Source: Fragum whitleyi (lineage: Eukaryota; Mollusca; Bivalvia; Cardiida; Cardiidae). From it: a stretch of 64,000 nucleotides of DNA. The notes under the pieces were generated by a model. That model ran no database searches. It worked only from the letters and a program-made list of their open reading frames with translations, and was not told the DNA's origin. Position 1 is the stretch's first letter. Every line of letters begins with the position of its first letter. The stretch is from positions 52,378,399 to 52,442,398 of the forward strand of contig OX411552.1 in assembly GCA_948146395.1 (NCBI GenBank). The letters are read 5' to 3'. Position numbers and translations under genes: made by a program. This document shows positions 45,972 to 56,830 of this stretch, in pieces.

Positions 45972-47706
45972 AAATCCCAAATTAAGTATATTTATCAGTC
46001 ACAAACGTTTAAAGGGTCTTTTTTAATATTGTAAAGGATGGTTAACAATACTCAATTAAGACACTCATCACCAAATTATCGAAACCTAAATTATACGAGA
46101 AAGTACGGAAGTGTGAGTGACATCATTTCGCCAACGTGAATAGTTCAGTTCAGCCATCTATGCACTATTATGGTGAATGTATCGAGACGCCTCTTGTCGG
46201 TTCGCTTGTACTTTTCACTGTAAATTTGACAAGAAAAAAAATCACGGAATTACCTAAAGTATATTCTCTGAGTACAGTACATAACATTGTTAATTGAAGC
46301 TCGTCTCGATCAAAAGCATTCGAGATTCATCTTATTTGCTGTTGGTGGAGGCTTTTGTGTTGTTGGCGTCACGAACGTTATCTTTGGCGTTAGTAATTGT
46401 TTTAAACTTGTTGAAACTTTGCTTGTCTGTCTAGCACCAGAAAAATTCAAGCTTTCAAGAGGGATAACTAAATGCATTTTAATAGAAAATGATGCGGTTT
46501 AAAAGAGTGTGCAATTTTCACTTTCAGTAACCTACATATAAGCATGCTTTTGGGGTGCTTTTGTAAGTCAAGCACCCTGCAGCTTCTTGTCAGAAACTTG
46601 AACTAAGTTGGTTGTTTTTGCGAGATTCATTTCCTGGTCAAAATATGCCGTTAAAACCGAGTCTTTCTAAGACAGACCATTTCATTCCATCATACTTTTG
46701 AATTCAAGTAAATTCATTCATAGTGATTGCTGAAGTTCTCTCATGAAAATGTCCACACACTTTTTTGGTGTTTTTTCGGAAAATTCGATGGAAAAGGGAT
46801 GTTAGCGACCAAAATCAGGACCTTTTCTGAAAGGGCCAATGCGTGAGAAAATGAAGCGTTTGTTTAAAAAACAAATAAGAATTACTCAGCGCAGAGGTAC
46901 AGATCGCCTAGAGTATGGACTTGAGATCTAAAAATATTTACACAATTATTCTACAAACCGAATGTTGTAAGACGAGACGATTTAGATGAGTATCTACAAC
47001 ATAAAGTTTTTTTTTTCTTTTTGAGAAATAACAATTTAAGACTCGGTTAATCCCGTCTTGTGACGTCCTCTAAGTTTTAACGATATTTATGTCATAGTTT
47101 GGCTTTTCCAACTAATAGGTTAGAAGATACGTTTTCATTAATGATATGATATTTACAACAATATAGACTTGTTTCTCACAAATTCCTGCACTTATGATCC
47201 GGGTGATTTATCGGAAGACAACTGTAAATATCTATGTTCAAAAGGTATTTAGATAGATTGATTCTGTTTTCTTGATTTTGCAAACCTGTTACATTAAATA
47301 TAGACCAAAGGATTGCGATCTATCGCGTAGAAAAAGTCTCAGCTTAAAGCAAGTCATTTGCGTGTTACAAGATCAAATAGGACATAATCATACGGATAAG
47401 ACCACACATCGGAAAATTGTACGAAATGACAGGATAGATATCGGCATTCAATACCAAAACGTTGAAAATGCGGCTTAATAAAAACTAAAGTTACGATATT
47501 TTAGTCTCCCATTGCCGAAATGTCATTACAAACTAGCATATTTTTCTCCGGTCAGACGGTCTGAAACTATAATATACTGATTCTTGTCACGGGATTAGCA
47601 CAAATTAATGGTTTGTGATAATTAAGTATCTCGCATATATGGCATAATCCTGTAAGTTTTAATGAATTTTCACACAATCAAAACTCAGCTTGGAATATCA
47701 AGCACC
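45972..47706. other. Unassigned AT-rich DNA
   Basis: GTTGTTGGCGTCACG with GTTTTAAACTTGTTGAAAC (about 46356-46425) may be a decayed D remnant. GGGTGCTT and AAGCACCC pair near 46554-46581. Frames of 60-70 codons are unsupported. Confidence 0.4.
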
Positions 47707-48763
47707 TTTTTAGCTCACTAGAACACATCGTGCTCAAAGTGAGCTATTGTGATCATTGAATGTCTGTCGTCCCGTCGTGTCTCGTCCGTCGTGCGTCGTC
47801 AGACGTCAACAATTCAAGTGTTTACACTCTAGAGGCTGCAAATATGGACCAATCATCATGAAACTTTGTAAGAATGTTTGTCAGGTCACACGGATGAACT
47901 CTATTGAAAATGGGAAGGATTCGTGTCATATCACGGTAAAAGGGGCCATAATGACAATTTTCTTGTTTACACTCTAGAGGCCACGAATGTGGTCCAATCA
48001 TCATGCAGCTTGATCATAAAGTTTGTTTCGTCACAAGGTTGAATCCTATTGAAAATGGGAAGGATCTGCGCCATTTCAAGGGATAAAGGGGCCTTAGTGA
48101 CAATTTTCTTGTTAATACTCTACAGGCCACATATATATTGCCAATCTTCATGAATTTGGGCAGAATGTTTTTTCAGGTAACGTGGATGAACCCTTTAGAA
48201 AATGGGAAGGTCCGTGCCATATCAAAGGGAGAGGGGCCTTTATGACAATTCGCTTATTTACACTCGAGAGGCCACAAATATGGTCCAATCTTCTAAAACT
48301 AGGTCCGAATATCAGGTCACATGGATGAACCCTATAGAAAATGGGAAGGGTTCATCCCATATCATGGAAAAGGGAGCCTTTATGACAATTTTCTTGTTTA
48401 CACTATACAGGCCACAAATTTGTTCCAATCTTCATGAAACTTGGTCAGATAATTTGTGAGGTCACAACGATGAAGCCTTTTATGAATGGGAAGGATCGAT
48501 GTTGTATCTAGGGAAAGGGGCTTTAATGACAATTTCTTGTCCATTCTCAGAATCTTCATGAAACTTGGTCAGAATATTTGTCATGACCCAAGTATGAACC
48601 CTTTTGAATGTTTGAAGGGTTTACATGATATCGCAGGAAAAGGGGCCTTAGTCTAAGTCAACTCATAAAAATACAATTATCACTTTTGTTGGAAAATTTG
48701 ATAATTATCAAATAAGACAAAGGTACAAGGGTGAGCGATATAGGACCATCATGGTCCTCTTGT
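47707..48763 (+). mobile_element. Helentron-like element, family A (ATC-loop subfamily)
   Basis: TTTTTAGCTCACTAGAACAC opens a hairpin with loop ATC, followed by GTCTGTCG/GTCGTCC repeats. About six diverged units follow (ACTCTAGAGGCCACAAAT, CATGGATGAACCC, GACAATTTTCTTG). The 3' end is GGGTGAGCGATATAGG, the perfect hairpin GGACCAT-C-ATGGTCC and CTCTTG-TTT. Many 60-85-codon frames inside are artefacts of the units. Confidence 0.8.
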
Positions 48764-48930
48764 TTGTAGGATGACCTAAATAAATCTATATTTTGTTTTA
48801 GCTGGAGTAACAATGACGTGTCACTGAAATACTATCCCATAACCTTCTCGAAGGGACACCTTCGCAATTAGAAGAGTAACAACAAATCCCAAACTTTTCG
48901 CCTCTTTTATATCTTGCAGTTCCGAGATCA

Positions 48931-50563
48931 TTTTTAGCTCACCTGAGCACGAAGTGCTCAAGGGAGCTATTGTGATCGATCGTTGTCCGGCGTCCGTCTG
49001 TCCATCTGTCCGTCTGTCCGTCACGGCGTCAACTTTTTCTTTGAACGACATCTCTCCTAAACCTATGGGTCAAAATCAACCAAACTTGGCAGAAATATTC
49101 CTTGGGTGGTCCCTTATGAAAATTGCTCAAACGGAAAGGATCCGTGCCATATCACGGGAAAAGGGGCCTAAATGACAATTTTCTTGTTTTCACTCTAGAA
49201 GCCACAAATATGGTCCAATCTTCATGAAACTTGGTCAAATGTTTGTTAGGTCATGAGGATGAAGTCTATTGAAAATGGGAAGGTTCCGTGCCATTTCACA
49301 GAAAAAGACGCCTTAATGACAATTTTGTCAACAATATCTTTAAACAACATCTCCTCCTAAACTTATGGGTTGAAATCAACCAAACTTGGCAGAAATATTC
49401 CTTGGGTGGTCCCTTATGAAAATTGCTCAAACGGAAAGGATCCGTGCCATATCATGGGAAAAGGGGCCTTAATGACAAATTTCTTGTTTTCACTCTAGAA
49501 GCCACAAATACGGTCCAATCTTCATGAAACTTGGTCAGAATGTTTGTTAGGTCATGAGGATGAAGTCTATTGAAAATGGGAAGGATCCGTGCCATATCAC
49601 AGAAAGAGCCGCCTTAATGACAACTTTGTCAACAATATCTTTAAACAAAATCTCCTCCTAAACTTATGGGTTGAAATCAACCAAACTTGGCAGAAATATT
49701 CCTTGGGTGGTCCCTTATGAAAATTGCTCAAACGGAAAGGATCCGTGCCATATCACGGGAAAAGGGGCCTTAATGACAAATTTCTTGTTTTCACTCTAGA
49801 AGCCACAAATATGGTCCAATCTTCATGAAACTTGGTCAGAATGTTTGTAAGGTCATGAGGATGAAGTCTATTGAAAATGGGAAGGATCCATGCCATATCA
49901 TGGAAAAAGGCGCCTTAATGACAATTTTGTCAACAATATCTTTAAACCACATCTCCTCCTAAACTTATGAGTCAAAATCAACCAAACTTGGCAGAAATAT
50001 TCCTTGGGTGGTCCCTTATGAAAATTGCTCAAATGAAAGGATCTGTGCCATATTACGGGAAAAGGGGCCTTAACGACAAATTTCTTGTTTAGACTCTAGA
50101 AGCCACTATTATGGTCCAATTTTCATGAAACTTGGTCAGAATGTTTGTTAGGTCATGAGGATGAAGTCTATTGAAAATGGGAAGGATCCGTGCCATATCA
50201 CAGGAAAAGGCATCTTAATGACAATTTTTTTGTTTACGCTCTAGAAGCCACAAATATAGTCCAATCATCATTAAACTTTGTCAGAATGTTTGTTATGTCA
50301 TTAGGATGAACTCATTTGAAAATGGGAAGTATACGTGCCATATCACGGGACAAAGGGCCTTTATGACAATTTTCTTGTAAGAGCTCCAAACGCCACAAAT
50401 ATAGTCCAATCTTCATGAAACTTGATCAAAATGTTTGCCAGGTCACAAGAATGAACTCTGTTGAAAATGGGAAGGTTCATGCCATATCATAGGAAATGGA
50501 GTCTTAATGATAATTTACTTGAAATATCAGGTGAGCGATTTAGGGCCCTCAGGGTCCTCTTGT
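48931..50563 (+). mobile_element. Helentron-like element, family A, with 300-bp composite repeats
   Basis: TTTTTAGCTCACCTGAGCAC opens a hairpin with a GAA loop, followed by GTCC/GTCT repeats. The core alternates two unit types: one with TCTCCTCCTAAACTTATGGG and TTCCTTGGGTGGTCCC, the other with CTCTAGAAGCCACAAAT and GGATCCGTGCCATATCAC. The pair repeats about every 300 bp. Plain single units follow after 50200. The 3' end is CAGGTGAGCGATTTAGG, the hairpin GGGCCCTCAGGGTCC and CTCTTG-TTT. Confidence 0.85.
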
Positions 50564-50753
50564 TTCAGTTTAATTTGTGTATGGATCTCAATATCATGGC
50601 TTCGTTCCTACATTATTCTGACTTTATTGTCCTAGCTCTACAGTCCTTGACAAATTACCTAATGTTTCGACCAATGGGAGTTCCAAATGTAGAAATCTGT
50701 TTTTTCTTGTCGTGTCGTAAAATTACGAGGACAAATAATTAATGTGAAGTGTT

Positions 50754-51725
50754 TTAAGGTTCATGTAAAGTGTTTGAGACCCAATATTTAGGGCACTTCA
50801 TTAGCCAAGAAAAAGCAGTATGTCCAGGCATATTATATATCAAAATGAAGCTATTCGTGAGCACAAGCAGTTAGGCAACATAAGACGGCCATAGCTATAG
50901 CGGTATAGCCAAAACATTGTGGAAAAGGGTCATTTTGTACAGAACAAGAAACTCCATGACGGTTGCATAAAATTGACCCATATTTTAACAAAGTACAGTC
51001 TGAAGTACCACCCAGGTAGTGCTATAACCTTAGATATAAACTCAGTCTCAAAAGGCTCTTTTGAAACAATCAATTTCCATTTATTTTGTCAACATACATG
51101 TCAAACCGGTTTGGTCTGTTTTCAAAATAGATGTAAGGTATGGTGCAACATCACACCATAATATTGTGAAATGTTTTCTGCGATTTATTTCAAATTATAG
51201 TTTTTTTATTCAATGATCTACAATATTACTATATATTTATCATTCTGTGAAATAGAAATTGATATATTGCTTAACAACCTTACAGGTATATAAACAATTA
51301 ATGTCTATTTATGTTGTGATAACACACCATACCCTAAAAAGATCTACACGTTTACAAAATTAGAATGACATATATGACATATGTGTTTATAAAATAAGTC
51401 AAAATAAATGGCTTTCATAACTACGTTTTGGGGCTGAGTTTTATACCAATGGTTGTAGCACTACCTGGATGGTACTTTAGGCTAGACTTTGTTAAAATAT
51501 GAGCCAATTTTATCCAACAGCTATGCAGTTGCTTGTTCTGTACAAAATGACCCTTTTCCACAATGTTTTGGCTATACCGCTATAGTTATAACAGTCTTAT
51601 GTTTTTCAACTGCTTGTGCTCATAAATAGCTTCATTTTGATATATAATATTCCTGGACATACTGCTTTTTCTCGGCAAATGAATGTCCTTAAAATTGGGT
51701 CTCAAACACTTTACATGAACCTTAA
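50754..51725. mobile_element. 972-bp giant foldback element bounded by TTAA
   Basis: The left end TTAAGGTTCATGTAAAGTG and the right end, its reverse complement ending CCTTAA, begin arms of roughly 400 bp. Landmarks pair along the arms: GAGACCCAAT, GCAGTATGTCCAGG, ATGAAGCTATT, AGCGGTATAGCCAAAACATT, AAAAGGGTCATTTTGTACAG, GGTAGTGCTA, and in the middle GGTATGGTG. An AT-rich loop of about 165 bp remains. No transposase is encoded; the frames on both arms are mirror artefacts. Confidence 0.8.
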
Positions 51726-51867
51726 AAATGATTGTGGGCCAAGATTAACGAAACTAGTCGGCATAAATTCATTGCCTTCTATATCGGGTTGGATTAAAGT
51801 TGTTAGAATCCTATCCTATCTACTTTCGTTGATTTTTAAATCGGGTTCACCCGATTTTTATATACCG

Positions 51868-52130
51868 TTTTTCAGACATCCAATCAGTTGGACACATTAC
51901 ATTTTTACCATTATCCGCTGAGCTATGTGTTCGAGCCAAACTGTGTGTTTTCAAACACCGAAGAAACGGCCTTTTCAGTCACAATCTACTAACTTTTTTT
52001 TATCTTATTTACTATTGCAACAAATAATACAAAATTTGATGTAATTTTCGCTTTTAGTAATTACCAGTTAGTATTTTCAGTGTTTATAACAAGATTTTCT
52101 GTTGAGTAAAGGAGTTGAAACGTACAATAG
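51868..52130 (-). repeat. tRNA-derived SINE, type S4, copy 1 (uninterrupted)
   Basis: On the minus strand, ATAGCTCAGCGGATAATGG is a good A box; the B box is decayed. The part at higher coordinates (ACGGCCTTTTCAGTCACAAT, then CTACTAACTTTTTTTTATC, TTTTCGCTTTTAGTAATTAC) is shared with copy 2. This copy shows the sequence without the A-element insertion. Confidence 0.6.
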
Positions 52131-52204
52131 TTAACTGTATAATAAATTTGTAGCAGTTACAATTTTACTGCTCTGATTTTTTTCTCGAACGGTCGTTTAC
52201 CATT

Positions 52205-52335
52205 TATCTGTTATGATTATCACGTGGTCAAAACCTACGCTTACCAAAGCTGGACACTTACATTTTGCGTGTTATCCACTGAGCTATTTGTTCAAGACAA
52301 ACAACACAGAAACGGCCTTTTCAATTACAATCTAC
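52205..52335 (-). repeat. tRNA-derived SINE, type S4, copy 2, head side
   Basis: On the minus strand, ATAGCTCAGTGGATAACACG (A box) and GTAGGTTTTGACCACG (B-box-like) mark the head. ACGGCCTTTTCAATTACAAT and CTACT lead straight into the A element. The other side resumes at 54957. Confidence 0.6.
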
Positions 52336-52449
52336 TTTTTAGCTCACCTGAGCACGAAGTGCTCAAGGTGAGCTATTGTGGTTAGGTGGATGTCCGTCGT
52401 CCGTCGTGCGTCGTGCGTCGTGCGACGTGCGTCGTGCGACGTCCGTCGT

Positions 52450-53384
52450 CAACATTTGCCTTGTATGCACTCTAGAGGCCACATTTTTGGCCAGATCAAC
52501 CTGAAATTTGGTCACAATGATTGTCTTGATAAAATCTCGGACGAGTTTGAAATTGGGTCAACTGGGGTCAAAAACTAGGTCACAGGGTCAAATCTTAGAA
52601 AAACCTTGTATGCACTCTAGAGGCCACATTTTTGGCCAGATCAACCTGAAATTTGGTCACAATGATTGTCTTGATAAAATCTCGGACGAGTTTGAAATTG
52701 GGTCAACTGGGGTCAAAAACTAGGTCACAGGGTCAAATCTTAGAAAAACCTTGTATGCACTCTAGAGGCCACATTTTTGGCCAGATCAACCTGAAATTTG
52801 GTCACAATGATTGTCTTGATGAATTCTCGGACGAGTTCGAAATTGGGTCAACTGGGGTCAAAAACTAGGTCACAGGGTCAAATCTTAGAAAAACCTTGTA
52901 TGCACTCTAGAGGCCACATTTTTGGCCAGATCAACCTGAAATTTGGTCACAATGATTGTCTTGATGAAATCTCGGATGAGTTCGAAATTGGGTCAACTGG
53001 GGTCAAAAACTAGGTCACAGGGTCAAATCTTAGAAAAACCTTGTATGCACTCTAGAGGCCACATTTTTTGTCTGATCAACCTGAAATTTGGTCACAATAA
53101 TTGTCTTGATGAAATCTCGGACAAGTTTGATATTGGGTCAACTGGGGTCAAAATCTAGGTCACGGGGTCAAATCTTAGAAAAACCTTGTACCCACTGTAG
53201 AGGCCACATTTTTTGTCTGATCAACCTGAAATTTGGTCAGAATAATTGTCTTGATGTAATTTTTGACAAGTTCAAATTTGGGTCAACTAGGGTCAAAAAC
53301 AAGGTCATGGGGTCAAATCTTAGAAAATCGTGTACCCACTCTAGAGGCCACAATTTTTGTCCAATCAACCTGAAATTTGGTCAC
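52450..53384 (+). repeat. 145-bp tandem array, first block (about 6.4 units)
   Basis: Units start CTCTAGAGGCCACATTTTTG and run through TCAACCTGAAATTTGGTCAC, CTCGGACGAGTTTG, GGGTCAACTGGGGTCAAAAAC and TCTTAGAAAAACCTTGTA. Phase markers fall at 52508, 52653, 52798, 52943 and 53088, exactly 145 apart. The last unit is cut at GGTCAC by the second head. The first four units are nearly identical, later ones less so. Since 145 is not a multiple of three, each unit opens its own 71-codon frame. Confidence 0.9.
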
Positions 53385-53509
53385 TTTTTAGCTCACCTGA
53401 GCACGAAGTGCTCAAGGTGAGCTTTTGTGGTTAGGTGGATGTCCGTCGTCCGTCGTCCGTCGTGTGTCGTGTGTCGTGTGTCGTCCGTCGTGTGTCGTCA
53501 ACATTTACC

Positions 53510-54900
53510 TTGTATGCACTCTAGAGGCCACATTTTTTGCCCAATCAACCTGAAATTTGGTCAGAATGATTGTCTTGATAAAATCTCGGACAAGTTCGAA
53601 ATTGGGTCAAGTGGGGTCAAAAACTAGGTCACAGGGTCAAATCTTAGAAAAACCTTGTATGCACTCTAGAGGCCACATTTTTTGCCCAATCAATCTAAAA
53701 TTTGGTCAGAATGAATGTCTTGATAAAATCTCGGACGAGTTCGAAATTGGGTCAAGTGGGGTCAAAAACTAGGTCACAGGGTCAAATCTTAGAAAAACCT
53801 TGTATGCACTCTAGAGGCCATATTTTTTGCCCAATCAACCTGAAATTTAGCCTGAATGATTGTTTTGATAAAATCTCGGACAACTTTGAAATTGGGTCAA
53901 GTGGGGTCAAAAACTAGGTCACAGGGTCAAATATTAGAAAAACCTTGTATGCACCCTAGAGGCCACATTTTTTGCCCAATCAACCTGAAAATTGGTCAGA
54001 ATGATTGTCTTGATAAAATCTTGGACAAGTTTAAAATTAGGTCAAGTGGGGTCACAAACTTGGTCATGGGGTCAAATCTTAGAAAAACCTTGTATGCACC
54101 CTAGAGGCCACTTTTTTTGCTCAATCGACCTGAAATTTGGTCAAAATAATTGTGTTGATAAAATCTCGGACGAGTTCGAAATTTGGTCAAGTGGGGTCAA
54201 AAACTAGGTCACAGGGTCAAATCTTAGAAAAACCTTGTATGCACTCTAGAGGCCATATTTTTTGCCCAATCAACCTGAAATTTAGCCTGAATGATTGTCT
54301 TGATAAAATCTCGGACAAGTTCGAAATTGGGTCAAGTGGGGTCAAAAACTAGGTCACAGGGTCAAATCTTAGAAAAACCTTGTATGCACTCTAGAAGCCA
54401 TATTTATTGCCCAATCACCCCGAAATTTGGTCCGAATGATTGTCTTGATAAAATCTCAGACAAGTTTAAAATTGGGTCAAGTTGGGTCAAAAATGAGGTC
54501 ACGGGGTCAAATATTAGAAAAACCTTGTAGACACTCTAGAAGCCAAATTTATTGCCCAATCAACCCGAAATTTGATCAGAATGATTGTCTTGATGAAATC
54601 TTGGACAAGTTCGAAATTGGGTCAAGTGGGGTCAAATATGAGGTCACAGGGTCAAATATTAGAAAAACCTTGTAGACACTCTAGAAGCCATATTTTTTGC
54701 CGGATCAACCTGAAAATTGATCAGAATGATCATCTTGATGAAATCTAGGTCAAGTTTGAAATTGGGTCAAGTGGGATCAAAAATGAGGTCACAGGGTCAT
54801 ATCTTAGAAAAACCTTGTAATGAGTGTAGAGGCATCATTTTTTGCCCAATCGACCTGAAATTTGGTAAGAATTCATTATCCTTTCTAAATCTACTTTAAA
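53510..54900 (+). repeat. 145-bp tandem array, second block (about 9.5 units)
   Basis: It has the same unit as the first block but with CATTTTTTGCCCAATCAACC and GTCAAGTGGGGTC variants. Phase markers fall at 53557, 53702, 53992, 54137, 54427 and 54717, all multiples of 145 apart. Divergence rises toward the 3' end. Confidence 0.9.
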
Positions 54901-54956
54901 CAATTTTTGACAGTTCATTCAGGTGAGCGATTTAGGGCCACTATGGCCCTCTTGTT

Positions 54957-55089
54957 TATTTTATCTCTTTCACTTTTGCGACTAAAAAGGATAAAGCTTA
55001 AACATAATTTGTATAATTTTCGTTTTTAGTTATTACCAATTACTATTTTCTCCGTTTTTTACAAGCTTTTCGGTTGTGTTAAGGAATTG
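54957..55089 (-). repeat. SINE S4, copy 2, tail side
   Basis: TATTTTATCTCTTTCAC, TTTTCGTTTTTAGTTATTAC, CAATTACTATTTTC and TTAAGGAATTGAAA match 51985-52120 in the same order. It is the far side of the SINE split by the composite A element. Confidence 0.6.
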
Positions 55090-55375
55090 AAATTATCTTC
55101 GTGCTGTTCTAATTTGTTGTTCTAAAAACTGTTTAATGTGATCAATGTCTATCCCTGCGGAGAGGATACATTGTGAAAAAGGGGAAACAACATTTCATAA
55201 AAGAACAACAATAATTCCTTGCCCTCCTTCTTCTCCGTTTTCCTTCGTCTCGAGTTCTTTTCTTCATTTGTCGTCTGTTGGAATCGTCTGCTTCTATAGT
55301 TGACGTGGTTTAATCCGAGTCTTTTTTTTTAGCACAGATTTCTTTGCCATTGCGTTGATTTTGATCGGTGTATTA
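55090..55375. other. Unassigned DNA
   Basis: Nothing recognised; some CTTC-rich sequence near 55220-55265. Confidence 0.45.
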
Positions 55376-55530
55376 GGGTTTACGCCTATTTCGACTGATG
55401 TGGTCGTATTGAGCGGCTGGAGCACCTAACCATGGATTCCTATTGTTTCTCATACCAGTACTACCACAACACCCTTACCCAGCCTCCAGCTGCTCCATCA
55501 CATAGGTTCGTGATATCAAACCATTGATGG
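55376..55530 (-). repeat. SINE type S1, partial, minus strand
   Basis: GGCTGGAGCACCTAACCATG, GATTCCTATTGTTTCTCA, CCAGTACTACCACAACACC and CCAGCTGCTCCATCACATAG follow the S1 body. The tRNA head is lost. Confidence 0.6.
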
Positions 55531-55567
55531 ACGACATTTTTGAAAGGTAAGGCTAAGGCTAGGATTA

Positions 55568-55665
55568 TCGTTGCGTTTCGGTGCTGTTATAAGATATCTT
55601 AACTACGGCTTTACTCAAGCCGTAGTTACAAGATTTTATAACAACACCTACGAAATATTATTTTT
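55568..55665. repeat. Foldback repeat of about 98 bp
   Basis: The inner stem AACTACGGCTT-TACTC-AAGCCGTAGTT is perfect (11 bp). The outer parts GTTTCGGTGCTGTTATAAGA and TTTTATAACAACACCTACGA pair with a few mismatches. MITE-like; no target duplication was made out. Confidence 0.6.
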
Positions 55666-55891
55666 CCAATATTGCGTCATTGTTAACTAGATAAAATTCT
55701 TACTTTTAGCTCTCTTCGCGAAAAATGGCTTTTCCAGTCCACTGGACCAAGGCTAAATGATTTTGTTGAAATTTCATGTGCAATTTGGCATCTCAACTGT
55801 TACTGGTCCTATACTTTGCAGAGACATGACCGGGATTTATCATTATCTGCCTCTATATAAACGCTTCCCTCAGGCATTAAATTGACGTCTG

Positions 55892-55990
55892 ACCGTATAG
55901 CGCAGTTGGTAGCATGTTGGATAAGCAATCTTAGTTGAACTGGGTTCAGTCCCAATTTGAATGGAAATGTTTTGTGACATATCTCTCAAG
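55892..55990 (+). repeat. tRNA-like SINE head
   Basis: GTATAGCGCAGTTGGTAGC is a clean A box and TGGGTTCAGTCCC a near B box, 40-50 bases apart. The acceptor ends (GACCGTA and the 3' side) do not pair, so it is not an intact tRNA. Confidence 0.55.
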
Positions 55991-56244
55991 TTGAGTGGAT
56001 ATAATTCTGTAAACTCCAGTTGGATGAGCTGGCGATGTCCTCGAACAGATGGTGTGATAAGACAAAAAACTCACAAATTTGGCAAATATTTTACCAACTT
56101 TTATTGTCCAAATTTGAGCCCTTTAGATTGACGAATTATTACACTATCCCTGCCTCTCAATGATGCCCGATTTACAGTGCTGCATCACTTTGATTTCTTT
56201 TGTTTCTTTCTCTTTGTTTGTTGTTATGTTTTTTTTTCTTTTTT

Positions 56245-56748
56245 CAAGCTCAAGACTACTGGGGCTTTTATCATGGGGTTATAACAGTCGTTCATCCGAC
56301 CATCATGCCGTGCGTCCGTCCGTACGTCTGCAAACTTACTTCAAAAATCTTCTCTTCAGAGAATAGAGGATTAGATATAATCAAATTTCACAGGAGTAAT
56401 CAACCTGAGAATGAGTAAAAATAATCGTCTTGAAACATCCCCGGCTGAGTTTAAAATGAATCAAGTGGTTTCAAAAGCTAGGTCACAGAGTCACCTTCTC
56501 AAAACTTGTTCATTGAAGATTGATTGAATTCCAAGTATGGGTGTTGCAGGGCAGGAATTGAGCCAAAAAATCTTACAACAGCTCCTCGGTAACCAATAGG
56601 CGGTACACTTTCACTTCGAATTCTTGGAATAATTCTCTTCAACAAGTAGGTAAATATGAATGAAACTTTGCAAGAAAGTTACTTGGATTAGATCCACTGG
56701 ACCAATACAATTCAGGTGAGCGGTTTAGGGCCATTCTGGCTCTCTTGT
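56245..56748 (+). mobile_element. Degenerate chimeric B-head/A-tail element
   Basis: A damaged B-like head (AGCTCAAGACTACTGGGGCT) is followed by CGTGCGTCCGTCCGTACG. It carries core pieces of family A (AGGTCACAGAGTCACC) and of B1 (GATTGAATTCCAAGTATGG, GTTGCAGGGCAGG). It ends with GATCCACTGGACCAATAC, AATTCAGGTGAGCGG, the hairpin GGGCCATTCTGGCTC and CTCTTG-TTT. The end matches the internal terminus at 6420-6488. Confidence 0.6.
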
Positions 56749-56754
56749 TTTTGA

Positions 56755-56830
56755 TTCTGGAATCGTGATGAATCCTTGGCCCTGACCCTGATCTTTGACC
56801 ATTCTCGAGAATGAAATGTCTATTCTAGAC
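56755..56830 (+). repeat. Fragment of the 15.4-16.8 kb tandem unit
   Basis: TTGATTCTGGAATCGTGATG and CCCTGACCCTGATCTTTGACC match the units near 16650-16720. Confidence 0.5.

Larger units (their letters stand above)
52336..54956 (+). mobile_element. Two-headed composite family A element
   Basis: Two complete heads (52336 and 53385), each with the GAA-loop hairpin and GTCC/GTCG/GTGC repeats, precede two arrays of the same 145-bp unit. Only one 3' end is present: CAGGTGAGCGATTTAGG, the hairpin GGGCCACTATGGCCC, CTCTTG-TTT at 54956. The two halves of the S4 SINE flank the composite, so head 1, array 1, head 2, array 2 and one tail occupy a single insertion site. Confidence 0.8.

Noticed and set aside
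46340..46430. Family D remnant with a GTTGGCGTC-like stretch
   Set aside because: Only two short words agree, and there is no head hairpin or tail.
52378..54899. A series of overlapping 60-110-codon open frames that look like a repeat protein
   Set aside because: They repeat every 145 bases, which is not a multiple of three, so each unit restarts in another frame. They follow the tandem DNA unit, not a protein.
52450..54900. CRISPR-like regular repetition
   Set aside because: The whole 145-bp unit is repeated, with no short constant repeats separated by unique spacers.
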